Shown here: piece after piece, positions 1 through 11,797 of the stretch
Layout: the number at the start of each line of letters is the position of its first letter
Position numbering within the stretch: position 1 is the stretch's first letter
Assembly (NCBI GenBank): GCA_011947345.1
Contig: JAAVTG010000697.1
Coordinates: forward strand, 620,001-684,000
Length of the DNA stretch: 64,000 bases
Reading direction: 5' to 3'
Source of the DNA: Phytophthora quininea
Taxonomy: Eukaryota; Oomycota; Peronosporomycetes; Peronosporales; Peronosporaceae
Notes under the pieces: model-generated
What the model saw: only the letters and a program-made list of their open reading frames with translations
What the model was told of the DNA's origin: nothing
The model's database searches: none
Program-made: the position numbers and the translations under genes

Positions 1-1470
1 TTCAAATTCATGTCGTTTCTGGTCTTTGAGTTCGGACATTTCGTCGGCGTCAGGCTTGATAAATCCATCGCAAGGTCTCTCTGGATGCCGATTTTCATAT
101 TCGCGCTCTGCTTTCCCCGTGCGTCGGAAGCGGACAGGTTCACGACACAACGGAGTTGGATCCCAGCATCTCGGATCGAGGATGAAGCCTCTTGAAAGTT
201 CACACCACCGTCGATTTCCACAATTACAAATACACTCCAAATCCTGAGGACAACGGACCATTTCGGCAACAAGCAGTGGCATCGCTACTCCACCGGGCTT
301 TTCTTCGCTTCTGCTGTCCCTGCCACCTTTTGAAAATACTCGCGCACAAACGCGATTAATTGCTGTGGGCTCAGCGATTCCACTTGTTCAATGCCCAGTG
401 TCTGATCGCCTTCGATCGCAATATTTCCTGTTTCCAAGTCTTCTGTAGCAACGACAGGAGACAGCCAATGCAGCTTGGGCAGAATGACAAAGCGGATTTC
501 ACCGAAATCGCTGCAGTTGCTGGCTTGAACCTTGGCAAGGAGTTCTCGTTCCACGTCAGTTGTCCACCACCCTCTTAAGTGATCCACAGCAACGCGAGGA
601 TTCGTCAGCGACTCCAGATCAACTCGAGAGGGTTCTCGCCGTCCAAGATTTGGATGAAAGTGCCACCTGTGGGCAGTTGCAGTCTCCGATGTCGATTCGA
701 AATGCATCAGCGGTCGAAACAAATATCCGCGCAAGACGATGTGAGACTGCACGTGCTCACTGTAGTTGGCTTGCAGCCACGCCCTCACACTTTCTCCACG
801 ACACGCTGCTAGCTTCCGGTCCACTTCCTGCACTCGCCACGCCAAGTTCTCGCCCAGATGCGGTCCAACAAATTGCTCGAGTGGAATGTAACTACCTGTT
901 TCTTTCCGGTCACTCGCGTCTGCATTTGCCTCGTTGTCAATGGGGTTCATCAAGAAGAACTTGACCGATGACTCGACGTGGAAGTCCCCCTGCTGTTCAG
1001 GACCCCATTCTTTGGCACATTGCAGCGGAACAAAAACTTTAGCTGCCCGACTGTCCTGTTGGTGGCCGACACAATTTGCTTTCCGATCTCCATCTGCTGG
1101 ACTTTGAGGAGTGGGCAATGACGAAGCCAAAACTCAAGCAGCGTCGAGTAGTAGACGCCCAAAGCCAGCGACCTGCCGTTCGCCTTGGTTACATCTACAC
1201 ACCCAACAGCATCAGGAGATCGTCGGGATGCTCACAGTAAACCAACGAACGTTTACCTTGCAAAAACTTCAGCAAAGGACTGGAATCTGCCGCGAGGGCG
1301 TTGAGCCACTCGATCACTTGCTCAGACGACAGAGCGTCGACACCAAATTCCGACGGTAGCACGGGGTAGTGCTCTGCGCTGAGCATGTGGGGACTGGTCA
1401 CTGTCCACAGCAAGTCCCGCACCACCTTGGGCATGGCCAGCACGTTCGCTATGGACACTACTGATGCCAT
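1..1470 (-). CDS. DUF1853-family protein, partial at left edge
   Basis: Similar in layout to the bacterial DUF1853 family, whose biochemical role is unknown. From the start at 1470 the motif VRDLLWTVTSP appears near residue 15, then GVYYSTLLEFWLRHCP and TVGQLKF, then a segment ending ESSVKFFLMNP, all in family order. A 62-bp intron (1256-1195) joins LLKFLQ to DVTKANGR in phase. The frame is lost by one base at the A run 1032-1036 (plus strand) and again near 291-297. After the second break the frame continues through PLLVAEMVRC and LSRGFILDP, which fit the family C-terminus, and stays open to base 1. Without the second shift the protein would end at 285. The family is mainly bacterial as far as I know, so an oomycete copy suggests old transfer (inference). 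Identification is by motif order only. Confidence 0.6.
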
Positions 1471-1621
1471 CGCTTCCGAAGTTTGTGGTGGATAATACAG
1501 ACCACAATACGAACACGAAAACGGACAAAAACGAATGCACATCTTATTCACGCCAAGAAGTCCTACTTGCCGATCCCCCTGTAACTAAGCAAGCAAGTTT
1601 CCTGTCTCCTGCTTCACACGC

Positions 1622-4018
1622 TTATTTGGTCTCTTCCACAGTTTCTGCCACTCCGTCGAGATTGACTTCGACGTCGCTGAGCTCTGTTGGGGTTGCCACT
1701 GCGGTGGTTGGCGAGATGATCTGCACACTGCCATGTCGAGTGAACGTTGGAGGTGCCGAAGCGTGCGGAACTGTCATCAGCTCTGGATCTGACACAGGCG
1801 AGTTCGGTATGGAGTCCTCGCCATCCTCAGCAGCAGCTGCCGCGTTCGCACTCCCTGAAGCTCCGGCAGTGGCATCGCTGGGCAGCGTGAAAGCACGCAA
1901 CGCACCGATCGCGCTGAGCGCCTTGATTTTCTTCTTGGCGCGTTTCCACTTGGCGTGAACTGTGAGTTTCGCGTTGATACGGAAGCCCTCCATGAACTCG
2001 TTAATATTGATCTCATTGTCGTGGCTGAAGTCCATCATGCGCATGTAGTCCAAGCCGTTCGTGCTGAAAGGCTTCGTTCCGGGGGCAGGTGCTCGTTCAG
2101 CAGCTTGATGCCGTTCTCGAGCTCCTCCACAGAGATGGTGCCATTACCGTCACGGTCCAGCACACGGAAAAGTGCCTCAAGTCGTGAACGATGGCGGTAC
2201 AGCGAGTTAAAGGCACTGCGCTGTTTCTCGCGCTCGGGGTCTGCGTTGTCGGCACTCTCAGTCCGCTTCAATGCTCCCTCAGCGTTATACCGATCCAAGA
2301 AGCTCATGTACGGAACCATTTCCTCGTCGAGGGCTGTCAAAAGCGGTTGAAGAGCCTTCCAGTCCAGCGACAAGTCCAGAACGTCCTCCATGACGGCACT
2401 CCACGCCTGCACGGTCACTTTTCCTGATCTGGTCGCGTCCTCCTTCTCGAATTCCTCTTGCAGGTCAGCGCGGTATTGCACAATGAGCGAAAACAGCGCG
2501 TCCAAGTTGGAAATTGCCATGTCTCGGCTCTCTGCACTCGCCATGTATTGGAAGAAGGCGGGTTTGTCTTTGGCCGATGGGATGCGCATGAAGCAGCCAA
2601 GATTGTTAGCTTTGCCGCAGTAATTCGACGCCGAGAACAGCGTCACCAGCATGCCCTTCTCCTTGTAAGGCCAATCGAAGCCTCTCGGCACACACTCGTG
2701 GGAGCGTACAACCAGTGCCAACTTGTTCTTGGTCATGAACTTCTGTACAACGTCAGGTCCGTAGATGGTACCTGCTCCACGCTTGTTCTCTTCGTAGCCC
2801 TTGGATGCCTTCGGGTCGCTCCACAACAAGTCGCGGATGATCTGCATCTTGCGGTGGGGCTCCTTATCCTTGCGGTTCCTGGGCTTAGTGCGATACCGTG
2901 TGAGATCGTAACCAGCACGTTCGAGGGTGTTAAATTCCTTCAGTAAAATGTTCTCGCGTGGTACACCACCGTGAACGACAAGCACGCGATCATCAATCAA
3001 CGTCGCCAGCGGCAGATGGCGGAAGCTCTCGCAGAACAGATCGTAAACGTATCGGTCGTATTTGACCTCGCACTCCTTCATGAATCCAAACACCTGCGTG
3101 ATCGAGTTCTCTTCGTGGTTGCCGCGGTTCAGCAATACGTGTCTCGGGTATAGCAGCTTGAACAGGTAGATGATTATCGCGATCTCGACGCCCCTGTCTC
3201 CACGATCAACGAAGTCTCCATTGAACAAGTATGGGTTGCTCTCAGACGGTAACCCATTCTCCCTCAAGATTAACAGCAAGTCATCCAGTTGTCCGTGGAG
3301 GTCACCGATGACCGTAATGTGGTTCGCTGGGGCGATCTTAAACTCGACCATGGTCGGGTCTCTGCGGAACAGCGCCGTAGCCTCGTTGATAACCCGCACC
3401 ACCACGTTGCGGGGGATCTTGCGGCCGTTGCGGCATGAATCGATGAGGTTCTCCACGTTCTTGAGTGTGATCACCTCATCCAACTCGTTTCCCTGCACGT
3501 ACATGTTGGCGATGTCGATACTGCCCATGTCTTGTCTTGAGACGGGGCCTGGTTCGGCAGTAATTGGCTTTCCATCGTCCAGTCCAGGGATGTAGTTGAC
3601 GAGCGCGTCCAGGAACAGCGAGAGCTCCAGCACTTCCGCTTCTTCTCTGTTCTCCAGGTCGTTGAAGAGTTTCCAGTTGGAGATGATTTGGTCTTCAGTG
3701 GGGGTGGAGGCAGTGGAGGAACTGGGCGACGGGGAGGCGGCTGCTCTTGTTCTGGAGCTACGTGAGTCGTGTCATACAGCAATTAAATACCTTTGATTTC
3801 ACAGGAAATGGGAAGACAGGAAACGTACCGGAGCGTTGTTCACTTGCTGTGGGGCTGGGACCAATTGACACAAAAAGAGTTCAGTGGGCTCGTTAAACGT
3901 TAGATTTCCATCGTGAGTACGCACCCTGCAGCCTTCCTGCGCGGGTACTTGGGCGCCAGTCGCGTGGGGCTGGCGCCTGCCGCGGTGGCCCCTGCTCGGT
4001 CGAAGGCTTGTTCCCCAT
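1622..4018 (-). CDS. Ser/Thr protein phosphatase with EF-hands (PPEF/RdgC-like)
   Basis: Metallophosphatase of the PPP family with a C-terminal calcium-binding region, so probably a calcium-regulated phosphatase. The catalytic core shows GDLHGQ (near 3300), GDFVDRGDRG (near 3200), RGNHEE (near 3110) and VVHGG (near 2965), the metal-binding and catalytic signatures. The C-terminal region carries an EF-hand loop DRDGNGTISVEE (near 2140) and a second loop DFSHDNEININE (near 2010). The frame is lost by one base in the G5 run 2081-2085 (plus strand), exactly between the two EF-hands. The last part to 1622 is low-complexity. The N-terminal exon is uncertain. An ATG at 4018 opens with MGNKPS, an N-myristoylation-type start, followed by a donor-like GTGCGT near 3910; a matching-phase acceptor lies near 3740. 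Without this exon the main frame has no ATG before the catalytic domain. Confidence 0.85.
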
Positions 4019-4235
4019 GGGCGGCGCAATAGTCCAGAGCTGAGGTGGCAGAAGCGATAATGGGCATAACGTCTGACTGTTTTTAGCTCACGAATCCAGC
4101 CAATCACACGCGAGCAAATGGTGCAATCAAAGCCCCCAAGTGGTAGTAATCACTCTGGATCGTGGAGTATACGAAAACCAAATGTAAAAACCTCCATTTT
4201 ACGACACCGCTCGCTCTGTTTGTCCTTCTTGCAGT

Positions 4236-6231
4236 CTAGTCCGAGAGCGTCTGGAAGGCCTGCTCCACTTCCTCGTCCAGCCCGCTGAAAAACGCCTTGA
4301 GCTCGGCCTCGGGCTGCTTGGGCAGCTGGAACTTGGTCTGGATGATCTTCTGCAGCACCGGGTTCATACTCGTCTTGATCTGCGCCCACGTCACCTTGGC
4401 GTCCGGCGGCGAGTCGGCGATGGCCTTCTGGCTCAGGTTGTAGAACAGCACGATGGACCGCAGCATGCCCACGCTCTTGACCAGCGGACACGTAAAGTCG
4501 TAGTCCGAGAAGGCGTTCTGCTGCAGAAAGTCTTCGCGGATGATCTTGGCGACCTCCATGATCACCTTCTGGTCCTCGGACAGCGACTCCTTGCCCACAA
4601 GCTGCACGATCTCAGTCAGGTTGTCCTCCTTCTGCAAGATCTCCTGGCACTTGGTCCGCAGCGTCGAGTACTCGGGGTCGATCTTGTTGAAGAACGGCTC
4701 GAGCACGCGCATGTACTTGGTGTAGCTGATCAGCCAGTTCACAGACGGAAAGTGTTTGCGCTGGGCGAGCTTCTTGTCCAGACCCCAGAACACCTGCACA
4801 ATGCCCAGAGTAGCAGCCGTCACAGGGTCCGAGAAATCGCCGCCAGGAGGCGACACAGCTCCCACGACAGTAACACTACCCTCGCGTTTGGGACTACCGA
4901 GACAAGCCACGCGACCAGCGCGCTCGTAGAAAGCGGCCAGACGCGCACCCAGGTAGGCCGGGTAGCCACTATCGGCAGGCATTTCTCCCAGACGACCCGA
5001 GATTTCACGCAAAGCTTCGGCCCAACGGCTGGTCGAGTCGGCCATCATGGACACGTTCATGCCCTGGTCGCGGAAGTACTCGGCCAGCGTAATGCCCGTG
5101 TAGATCGAGGCCTCTCGAGCAGCCACAGGCATGTTACTGGTGTTGGCTACCAGCGTCGTTCGCTTCATAATCGGCACCTCGCGGTCATTCACGGTCATCG
5201 TCAGCTCGGGGAAATCGTTCAGCACCTCGGCCATCTCGTTACCACGCTCGCCACAACCGACGTAGACGATCGCATCGGAGTTCGAGTGCTTGGACAGAGC
5301 CTGCGAAATGACCGTCTTGCCGCACCCGAAAGCTCCAGGGACGGCGCAGGTGCCTCCCAGCACGGACGGGAAGAGCGCGTCAATAATACGCTGGCCAGTC
5401 TGCAGCGCGACATTGCCCGCCAACTTTTCGGCCACGGGGCGAGGCTTGCGCACCGGCCACATGTGCGAGAGCCCGAGCTTGTGCGTGACGCCCGTGGTGT
5501 CGTCGCGCACCTCCAGCACCGTGTCCTTGAGCGTGTACTGCTCGTTGCCGTCGGTGCCTGCGCCGTAGATCTTAACCACCGTGCCGAACACGTTGGGCGG
5601 GCACATGATCTTGTGCGAGTGCAGGATGTCGTTCTCGTGCACGAGACCGAAGATGTCTCCGCCCGAGATGGGGTCCCCCTCGCGGAAGTTGACGGGCTTG
5701 TAGCGCCACTTCTTGTCGTGGTTGAGCGAGTCCACGTCCACGCCGCGAGGGATGTACACGTCCTTGGTCAGGTCCGAGATGGCGTGCAGCGGGCGCTGGA
5801 TGCCGTCGAAGATGTTGTCCACGATGCCCGGGCCCAGCTCCACCGACAGCGGCTGCTTGCGGCGCTCCACGGGGTCGCCCACCGTCAGGCCGGACGTGTC
5901 CTCGTACACTTGGATGGACGCGTTCGTGTTCTCCAACTTGATGATCTCGCCCACGAGCTTGTCATGACCCACACGCACCTAATGCAGCAACATGTACGCA
6001 CAGCACAGACGTTGGTCTCCGCTGATAGGCGGATAATCACCCTAGAATTGGACGCACCAGCTCGTACATGGCGGCGCCGTGCATGTTCTCGGCGATCACC
6101 ACTGGGCAGCAAGAGCGTCAGGACAGAGTTATAAGGGGCTACAGCTGGGGGATGCACGTACGTGGGCCCGAGACCTTGTACACATAGCCGTAGTCGGACT
6201 CCTTCTCCTTGTCGCCGAACACCGTCGCCAT
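4236..6231 (-). CDS. ATP6V1A: V-type H+-ATPase catalytic subunit A
   Basis: Catalytic, ATP-hydrolysing subunit of the V1 sector of the vacuolar proton pump, which acidifies vacuoles and endomembranes. Three exons: 6231-6162, 6101-6058 and 5978-4236, separated by introns of 60 and 79 bp with GT-AG ends. The spliced product is 618 residues, the usual length for this subunit. The start [12 protein letters not shown] is followed after splicing by [19 protein letters not shown] and [10 protein letters not shown]. The P-loop [14 protein letters not shown] and the stretch [23 protein letters not shown] are family hallmarks, and the non-homologous region with GDIFG and the C-terminal helical domain are present. 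No frame errors were found. It is divergent from NOB1, with 260 bp between the two starts. Confidence 0.97.
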
Positions 6232-6491
6232 GCTGCTGGTAAATCTTGGTGAGATCTTCTCTCTGACTTGCGCTCAGTATGGCGGTACGCAACCAACTAA
6301 GCTTCAAGCTGGGGGCGCAATGGCATTTTCTACCGGAGAGAAGGGGTGTAACAACGTTCCAGTCCCCATGTACGGTCGAACTTGGTCGCAGCGATCTTTT
6401 CGTTCATTGGACAAAAATAAAACTTCCAGCCAATGAAAAGCTGCGGGATTTGACTGGCAAGGCACTGCGCAACTCACTACCGGACGTCGCC
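6232..6491. promoter_or_regulatory. divergent promoter region, V-ATPase A / NOB1
   Basis: This 260-bp gap lies between two start codons pointing away from each other. On the plus strand, near 6406-6430, the sequence ttcattggacaaaaataaaa resembles the oomycete core promoter in having a CATT initiator-like core followed by an A/T-rich block, about 75 bp before the NOB1 ATG. The assignment of a start site is inference; no transcript data are available. Confidence 0.35.
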
Positions 6492-8112
6492 ATGGTCGAC
6501 GAAACGCAGCAGGTGGCGCCGGCGCTGGACGCCATGCAGCTCGATGACAAACAGGAACAACAAGTCGAGACTTCTACTGGCCCAGCCATGTCGTGGGCGG
6601 CGGCTGCAGCGGCCCCCGCAGCTCCCCAGACAGCGCCAGAGTCCGACAAGAAGGTGCTACACCTGGTCATCGACTCTGGCGCCATCATTAAAGGCACCAA
6701 CCTGGCAGTTCTGGCTGAGGTACAGTTGATAGCCCATTTGCAGTGTTCTAGGAAGTTTTAGCAATTAGCGGTTCATGAATTACAGTATTGCATGGGAAAT
6801 GGACTTGTATTGACGGACTGCTGACTGTTGCCCCAGAACTTCTGGACAGTGCCCGATGTGCTGGACGAGATCCGCGACAAGAATTCACGCGCTATTCTGG
6901 AGCGACTGCCGTTCACGCTCAAGACCCGCGAACCATCGGCGGAGGCCATGAAGGCTGTGGTCAACTTCTCCCGCAAGACAGGCGACTTCACATACCTATC
7001 GCTGACGGATCTGCGCGTCATGGCGCTCTCCTATCAGTTGGAGGTTGAGTCCAATGGAGACAGCCACCTGCGTACAAGTCCCGAGATCTCGCAGACGGTA
7101 ATGCGCAATGCCAGCGGCAAGATTGTTGGCGGCTCGCAGACCACCATCCCGTGCAAGTACATTGGCTCGGTCATGGGCTGCAAGTTCGGGGACGAGTGCA
7201 GGTTTACACACGAAGTGGCAGCGAACAGCGAGAACGGAGAGGAAGCGCCCAAAAGAAGGTCGACATTCCGTGTCGGAACTTCAATACCCCAGAGGGATGC
7301 AGTTACGGTGACGAGTGCTCATTCATTCACGAGAAGATCGAGCAGGAAACACCTGCGCAGGAAGAAACAGAGGAGACGCAGCCTGTTGTCGAGCATGTGA
7401 TCAGTGAAGAAATCCGTAACGCTGACGTCAAGTCTCGTATTATGGGGGATTTGCAGCATCGAGCAACGCTGGAGCGGATGAGGATGATGGCAAGAACTGG
7501 ATCACCAGCGATAATGTCGGCAAGTTTACGAGCTCTCCGTTCGGCGACGGCAAGGGGTTGGAGGAGATCTCTGCGCGTCTGCCTGTGGCCTGCATCACGA
7601 CCGATTTTTCCATGCAGAATGTGATGCTTCAGATCGGACTGCGCCTGCTTTCAACCGAGGGTATGATTATCAAGCGCGTGAAGCAGTGGATTCTGCGATG
7701 CATTGCATGCTTCACGACGTCTACAGAGATGGATCGTTTGTTCTGTCCGAAGTGCGGGAACAGCACGATGGAGCGCGTTTCGTACAGCTTGGACCGCGAT
7801 GGTCACATGACGTTCTACACACGGGCTAATCGGCCAACGAAGCTGTCAGGCACCAAGTTCTCGCTGCCCAAGCCAAAGGGTGGACGTTCTGGTGACTTGC
7901 TGCTGCGTGAGGATCAGCTGCTTGTGGGTATTTGGGGGCAACGTCAGCGCCAACACAAGAAGGTCATGCAGAGCGCGTTTGGTGAAAATGTTGCTCACGA
8001 CTTGGGTGTGAAGGCCGAGAGACAGACAGGAATTATGGTGGGCTACGGACGCATGAACCCCAATGCTCAGAAGGGCCGCGAGCGCCGTGGCAAGAAGAAG
8101 AAACGCAACTAG
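6492..8112 (+). CDS. NOB1: 20S pre-rRNA endonuclease NOB1 with two inserted CCCH zinc fingers
   Basis: Endonuclease that makes the final cut producing the 18S rRNA 3' end during 40S maturation. The PIN domain begins at LHLVIDSGAIIKG, with the first catalytic Asp in VIDSG. A 117-bp intron (6720-6836) splits it before NFWTVPDVLDEI. The conserved block DGKNWITSDNVG leads to CITTDFSMQNVMLQIGLRLL, and the zinc ribbon has CIAC and CPKC pairs. A Lys/Arg-rich tail ends GKKKKRN. Unlike yeast and human NOB1 as I know them, two tandem C-x8-C-x5-C-x3-H fingers (7152-7212 and about 7270-7330) sit between the PIN domain and the NOB1 core. Single-base losses in the A4 run 7251-7254 and the G5 run 7444-7448 break the frame. 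Expected length is about 502 residues; human NOB1 has about 412. Confidence 0.93.
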
Positions 8113-8284
8113 ATTTATTTGCTGTTGAGCAAAGAGCAATAGTACGCGCTGTTCATGAATTCCTCAAGCTTTTACATGGTCGTCTGTGGTGCTTTTTCTG
8201 GCTGCAACTTGTAGACGACTGAGTCATTTTCGACTAATTTGAGCTTGCACTGCTTGACACGTTTGTGTTGCATTCTCGTTCGCG

Positions 8285-9936
8285 ATGCAGGCACCTCCCG
8301 AGAGTGTATGGAGCTCGTCTGGCCTTGGAGCTGAGCACAGCATTACGGTGATCGACTGTGCAGCGACTGGGGCCCGGGTGACATCTCCTCGAAGTCTGGA
8401 AGCATGTCGTCGCATGGGCATCAAACCGAGTGAGCTGCTGCCAAAGACGGTGATGGACTTCCTCGACCAGAGTGTCAACCGAAAATTCTCCCTTGTCGAG
8501 AAGGAAGCGGCTGTGCTGCGTCACGAACGCTTCGAGCAGTCCCGTCAGCAAAAGCTAGAGACTGTACGCACCGAGCGTGAAGCAATCATCCACGGACTTG
8601 GACCTGCACCACCTTCGACGGCGCTGCTTGTGGCATCAGGCAGCGGGTCTCCAACCGCAGCGGATTTGAATCCGGCGATACAGCAGCAAATAGCTCCAGG
8701 CTTCCCACCGCGACGAATCCAGTCCGCACGCCGTTGGAAAGCTGACAATGACGATCTGCTCGGCGATTCAACATTGCTGCAACTGGAAGAACGGAGGTTA
8801 GCTCGGATCAAGATGAGGCAACAGAAAGACCTTCAGGCTGCCATTGAAATGGAAGCGAGACTTGCCCGACTTCAACAGGAGAATGACCAACGCGCTGCAG
8901 AGGAAGCTAAACGGCAAGAAGACCAACAGAAAAAGTTAAAAGCACGACGAATCCAGTTAGCAGCGAATAAACACGAGAAAGAGATGGCAAAGAAGAAGCA
9001 AGAGGATAATGAGGCTCTCGACCGAAAGAACCAACGACGCGCAGAAGCTGAGCGAGAGCGGGAATGGGCCGAGCAAGCCAAAGAGAATGCACGCGTTCGA
9101 GCATTAGAGGCAGCACAGCGCGAGCTTGAGCGCCGACAAAATGCCGACGCTTTCCGTGCGCAGACTGAAGAGCTGCTACGACAGCAAGAGGAGTTGTAGC
9201 CGCAAACCGACGGAGAATGCTTGAGAAGGAGCGGCAAGTCTCGATGAAGATGGAGCTGGCAAACAAGCGCAGACACCAAGAAGCGTTAGAGCGCCGCGAG
9301 AAAGCTAACGCACGGATCCAAAACGTCACGTACCAGAACGAGTTGGCCATCGCCCGCAAGAAGCAGGAAGTGACCGACAAACAGACAGCAGCAATTAATC
9401 GAGCGCGCGAAATTCAACGGAAGACGGCGATCGATCTAAAAGAACGAGCTGCAAAGTCGAAACAAGAGGAGCAAGTCCGTCAAAAGCGATTGGAAGCTGC
9501 ACACACATTGAGACAAAAGCATGTGAGTGAGTTGGTGGCCAAACGGGAAGACGCCAAAGCAAAAATGGAGGCTTCGCAGCGAGAGCGCGAGAAAGCACGC
9601 CTTCTAACGCAAGTCGAACGCCAAATGGAGATTACGCAGAAAGAGGAGAACGTTGCTCGGATCCAGCGCATGGAGGAGTATGCACGCCAGCAGTTGGTGC
9701 GACGAATAGCATCAGCTGACGCCCGATCCCGGGCAGTGAAGGAGCGCAAGCACGCTCTGCTCCAGGCCAGGCAGCAGCTGTCTACGGAAGCAATGATTCG
9801 TCGCCACCGTCTAGCCGAGGCAGTCGAAAAACTGCGTTCAAGCTCATCCAAGTGGGAAAAATCGAGGAAACTCTGTACGGCTCGTAATTCCCAGTACCCT
9901 GCATCCAACTCACGTATTTTGCCTACTCGTTGTTGA
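8285..9936 (+). CDS. coiled-coil protein, CCDC177-like
   Basis: A highly charged, almost wholly helical protein rich in Glu, Arg, Lys and Gln, with no membrane segment. The N-terminus carries TSPRSLEACRRMGIKPSELL (about residues 35-55) and a following helix with RQQKLETVRTEREAII. That combination resembles vertebrate CCDC177, whose role is unclear. The rest is continuous coiled coil. A single-base loss near 9190-9198 creates a stop at 9199, and the coiled coil carries straight on in the next frame from 9202. A further loss in the A5 run 9857-9861 is possible, since the alternative frame ends neatly in an Ile-Glu-Glu-rich tail at about 9885. Together with CFAP45 downstream it may belong to the flagellar apparatus (inference from neighbourhood only). 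Confidence 0.6.
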
Positions 9937-10079
9937 TGCTTGTACAGTGGCCAAGAAACGGGGACACCACGTCAACTACCAACATCGGCAACTCCATGAA
10001 AGAGCATCCATTCACAACGCTGAAAAGCTGGTCACGCGTACCCCACTCTGACATAAGGAGTAGTAAATATTAGTAGATT

Positions 10080-11670
10080 TTAGTCGATCTCGATCACGTC
10101 CGGTATTGCCGCCCCTGAAGCAGATTGTCGTCGCACTACATTCGATGGCGCTGGGGTTTATTCTCATGAAAGGTTTCGTCATCACTGTCCGATATTGTAA
10201 GATCCACCACAGACGAAGTATTCCCTGGAGCGAATGCATGACAAGTCCCAACACTTTGCGATTCACTGCTGCCACCACCACCAAAACGTGTCTCGCCCGG
10301 AACCTGAAAGAGCGCTTGAACATCGCCCGCAAGAAAAAATCGCCATCGTCATCAGTCGTGAAAATGACTGTGCCAGAGGGCGGAAAGCCGAGCACAGGCC
10401 AAGCCGAGCTGATACCGTTGTCCTCATGCTCTTTCTTCCGCTTTTTGTTGCCTTCTGTGCCTGCTGAGGGCTGCTGCAACGGTTTCTTGGCCTTAGAAGA
10501 CGGCTTGGCAGCGCCAGGTATTTTCTTTGGCTTCCCACTCTTCCCATTGGAATCAACCGTGGGAAAGAATTCCTTCAAGTTGCGGGTCGCCTTCTCTTTC
10601 TCCTCTTTCTGCTTCTGCTTTTCTTCCCGAGCCAACTGCCGCTCTTTTTCTTGGCTTGTTTAGCTGTGTATTCTGCAGGCTCTTTAATTTTGGTGAAATT
10701 ACCGCCACACTTGTGCTGGTGTTCAGCCCACCAGTTGTCAGTTGGGCCGGGAGCCCGGTTCATCGATCGCTTTACAAGCCCGAAGTACGGTGGAGTGCGG
10801 CGGCATGGTCCCTGACACGATGCAAACGAATAGAAGGCAGTCAGCCCAGCTCCGACAACAATGAAAATCAACAAAAGCACACCCACATCACACTGCCAGA
10901 CGTGCGTGCGATACGAGTTTACTTCGTCGTGGAACGTGTGGTAGACTGTGATCTTTGTCATCGCCAGCTCGTTGATGCGCCGCATGTGCGCCTGGAAAAT
11001 CGGGCCGTGGTCGTCGTGGTCGCGCACTGGCGTCGCTACGAACACGAAGGCGTGGATCATCTCGTGCTGCAGACGCAACAGTCAGTCAACACTCGCCACT
11101 GCATTACGGGTATAACACCCAATACATTCGCGAACCAGCAATGTGTTGACCGTGTCACTGCGTGGCCGGAGCTTCAGCAGCGGCTCACTCAGTCGAATGG
11201 AGCAAAAGCCGCTTATGGGCTGATAGCTGCACAGTCCAGCACTACAAGTTCACTTGCGTGACACTTACAAACTGTCCAATGGATGATCAGTGCAACAGCA
11301 GACAACAGACGCACCAGAGCGTCATGCGCTTGCTCCACTTGACCTCGCAGCCGGCCAGTTTGCCCTCGAAGAACACGGCGTTGAACTCCTGCCAATTGAA
11401 GAAATGTTAGACGGTTCATTACTGTACTTGGCGGTGCCTTGTGGACGGCACCAGGAAGAGCGAGTGGATGTCTGGGTTGGGGTCTGCAATCAGGAACGAG
11501 AAGCGAGTCACTTGTGGTGTTACAAAAGACAGAGAGGCAGAAAGGAGGTGGTTACCGAGCGTCTCGAACTCTGGCGAGAGTAGGTCGCACACAGGAGCGA
11601 CTGCCATTCTGCTGGTGGCCGCGGCCACGGCCTGCGCGAGTCGCGACGGCCCTGGCGTCTTACTGCTCAT
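10080..11670 (-). CDS. SPRTN: SprT-family DNA-protein crosslink protease (SPRTN/Wss1-like)
   Basis: Zinc metalloprotease that degrades proteins crosslinked to DNA. Six exons fit GT-AG rules and phase: 11670-11556, 11483-11452, 11388-11315, 11211-11136, 11066-10887 and from 10811. Spliced motifs match SPRTN in order: DPNPDIHSLF, EFNAVFFEGKL, VKWSKRMTLC, SIRLSEPLLKLRPR, then the HEMIHA active site (HExxH), HMRRINE, ITVYHTFHDEV and NWWAEHQHKCGG. The 75-bp intron 10886-10812 is a multiple of three and stays open, so it reads through in a naive translation. The C-terminal tail has a PIP-like NLKEFFPTV. In a shifted frame it has two candidate SUMO-interacting motifs, VVDLTISDSDDE (near 10190) and PDVIEID just before the stop at 10080. 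Single-base losses occur at the T5 run 10645-10649, near the T-rich stretch about 10345, and near 10145 (plus-strand positions). Confidence 0.93.
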
Positions 11671-11797
11671 TTCTGTGGAAAGAAAGCGAAATATTTCGAT
11701 TCAAAAACATAATATTTCTGGATGGACAGTTGAGGACAATAGAAGGACATATTGCGGCGAAAGCTCATCTCAATTATCAGTTGGACGTTTTTTCCGT

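Noticed and set aside
1464..1958. Plus-strand 164-codon Ser/Ala-rich frame
   Set aside because: Shadow of the phosphatase C-terminus and of intergenic sequence; the minus strand shows EF-hand motifs there.
4752..6134. A 460-codon open frame opposite the V-ATPase A gene
   Set aside because: It is His/Arg/Val-rich and is the antisense shadow of a highly biased, GC-rich coding sequence; the minus-strand protein is unmistakable.
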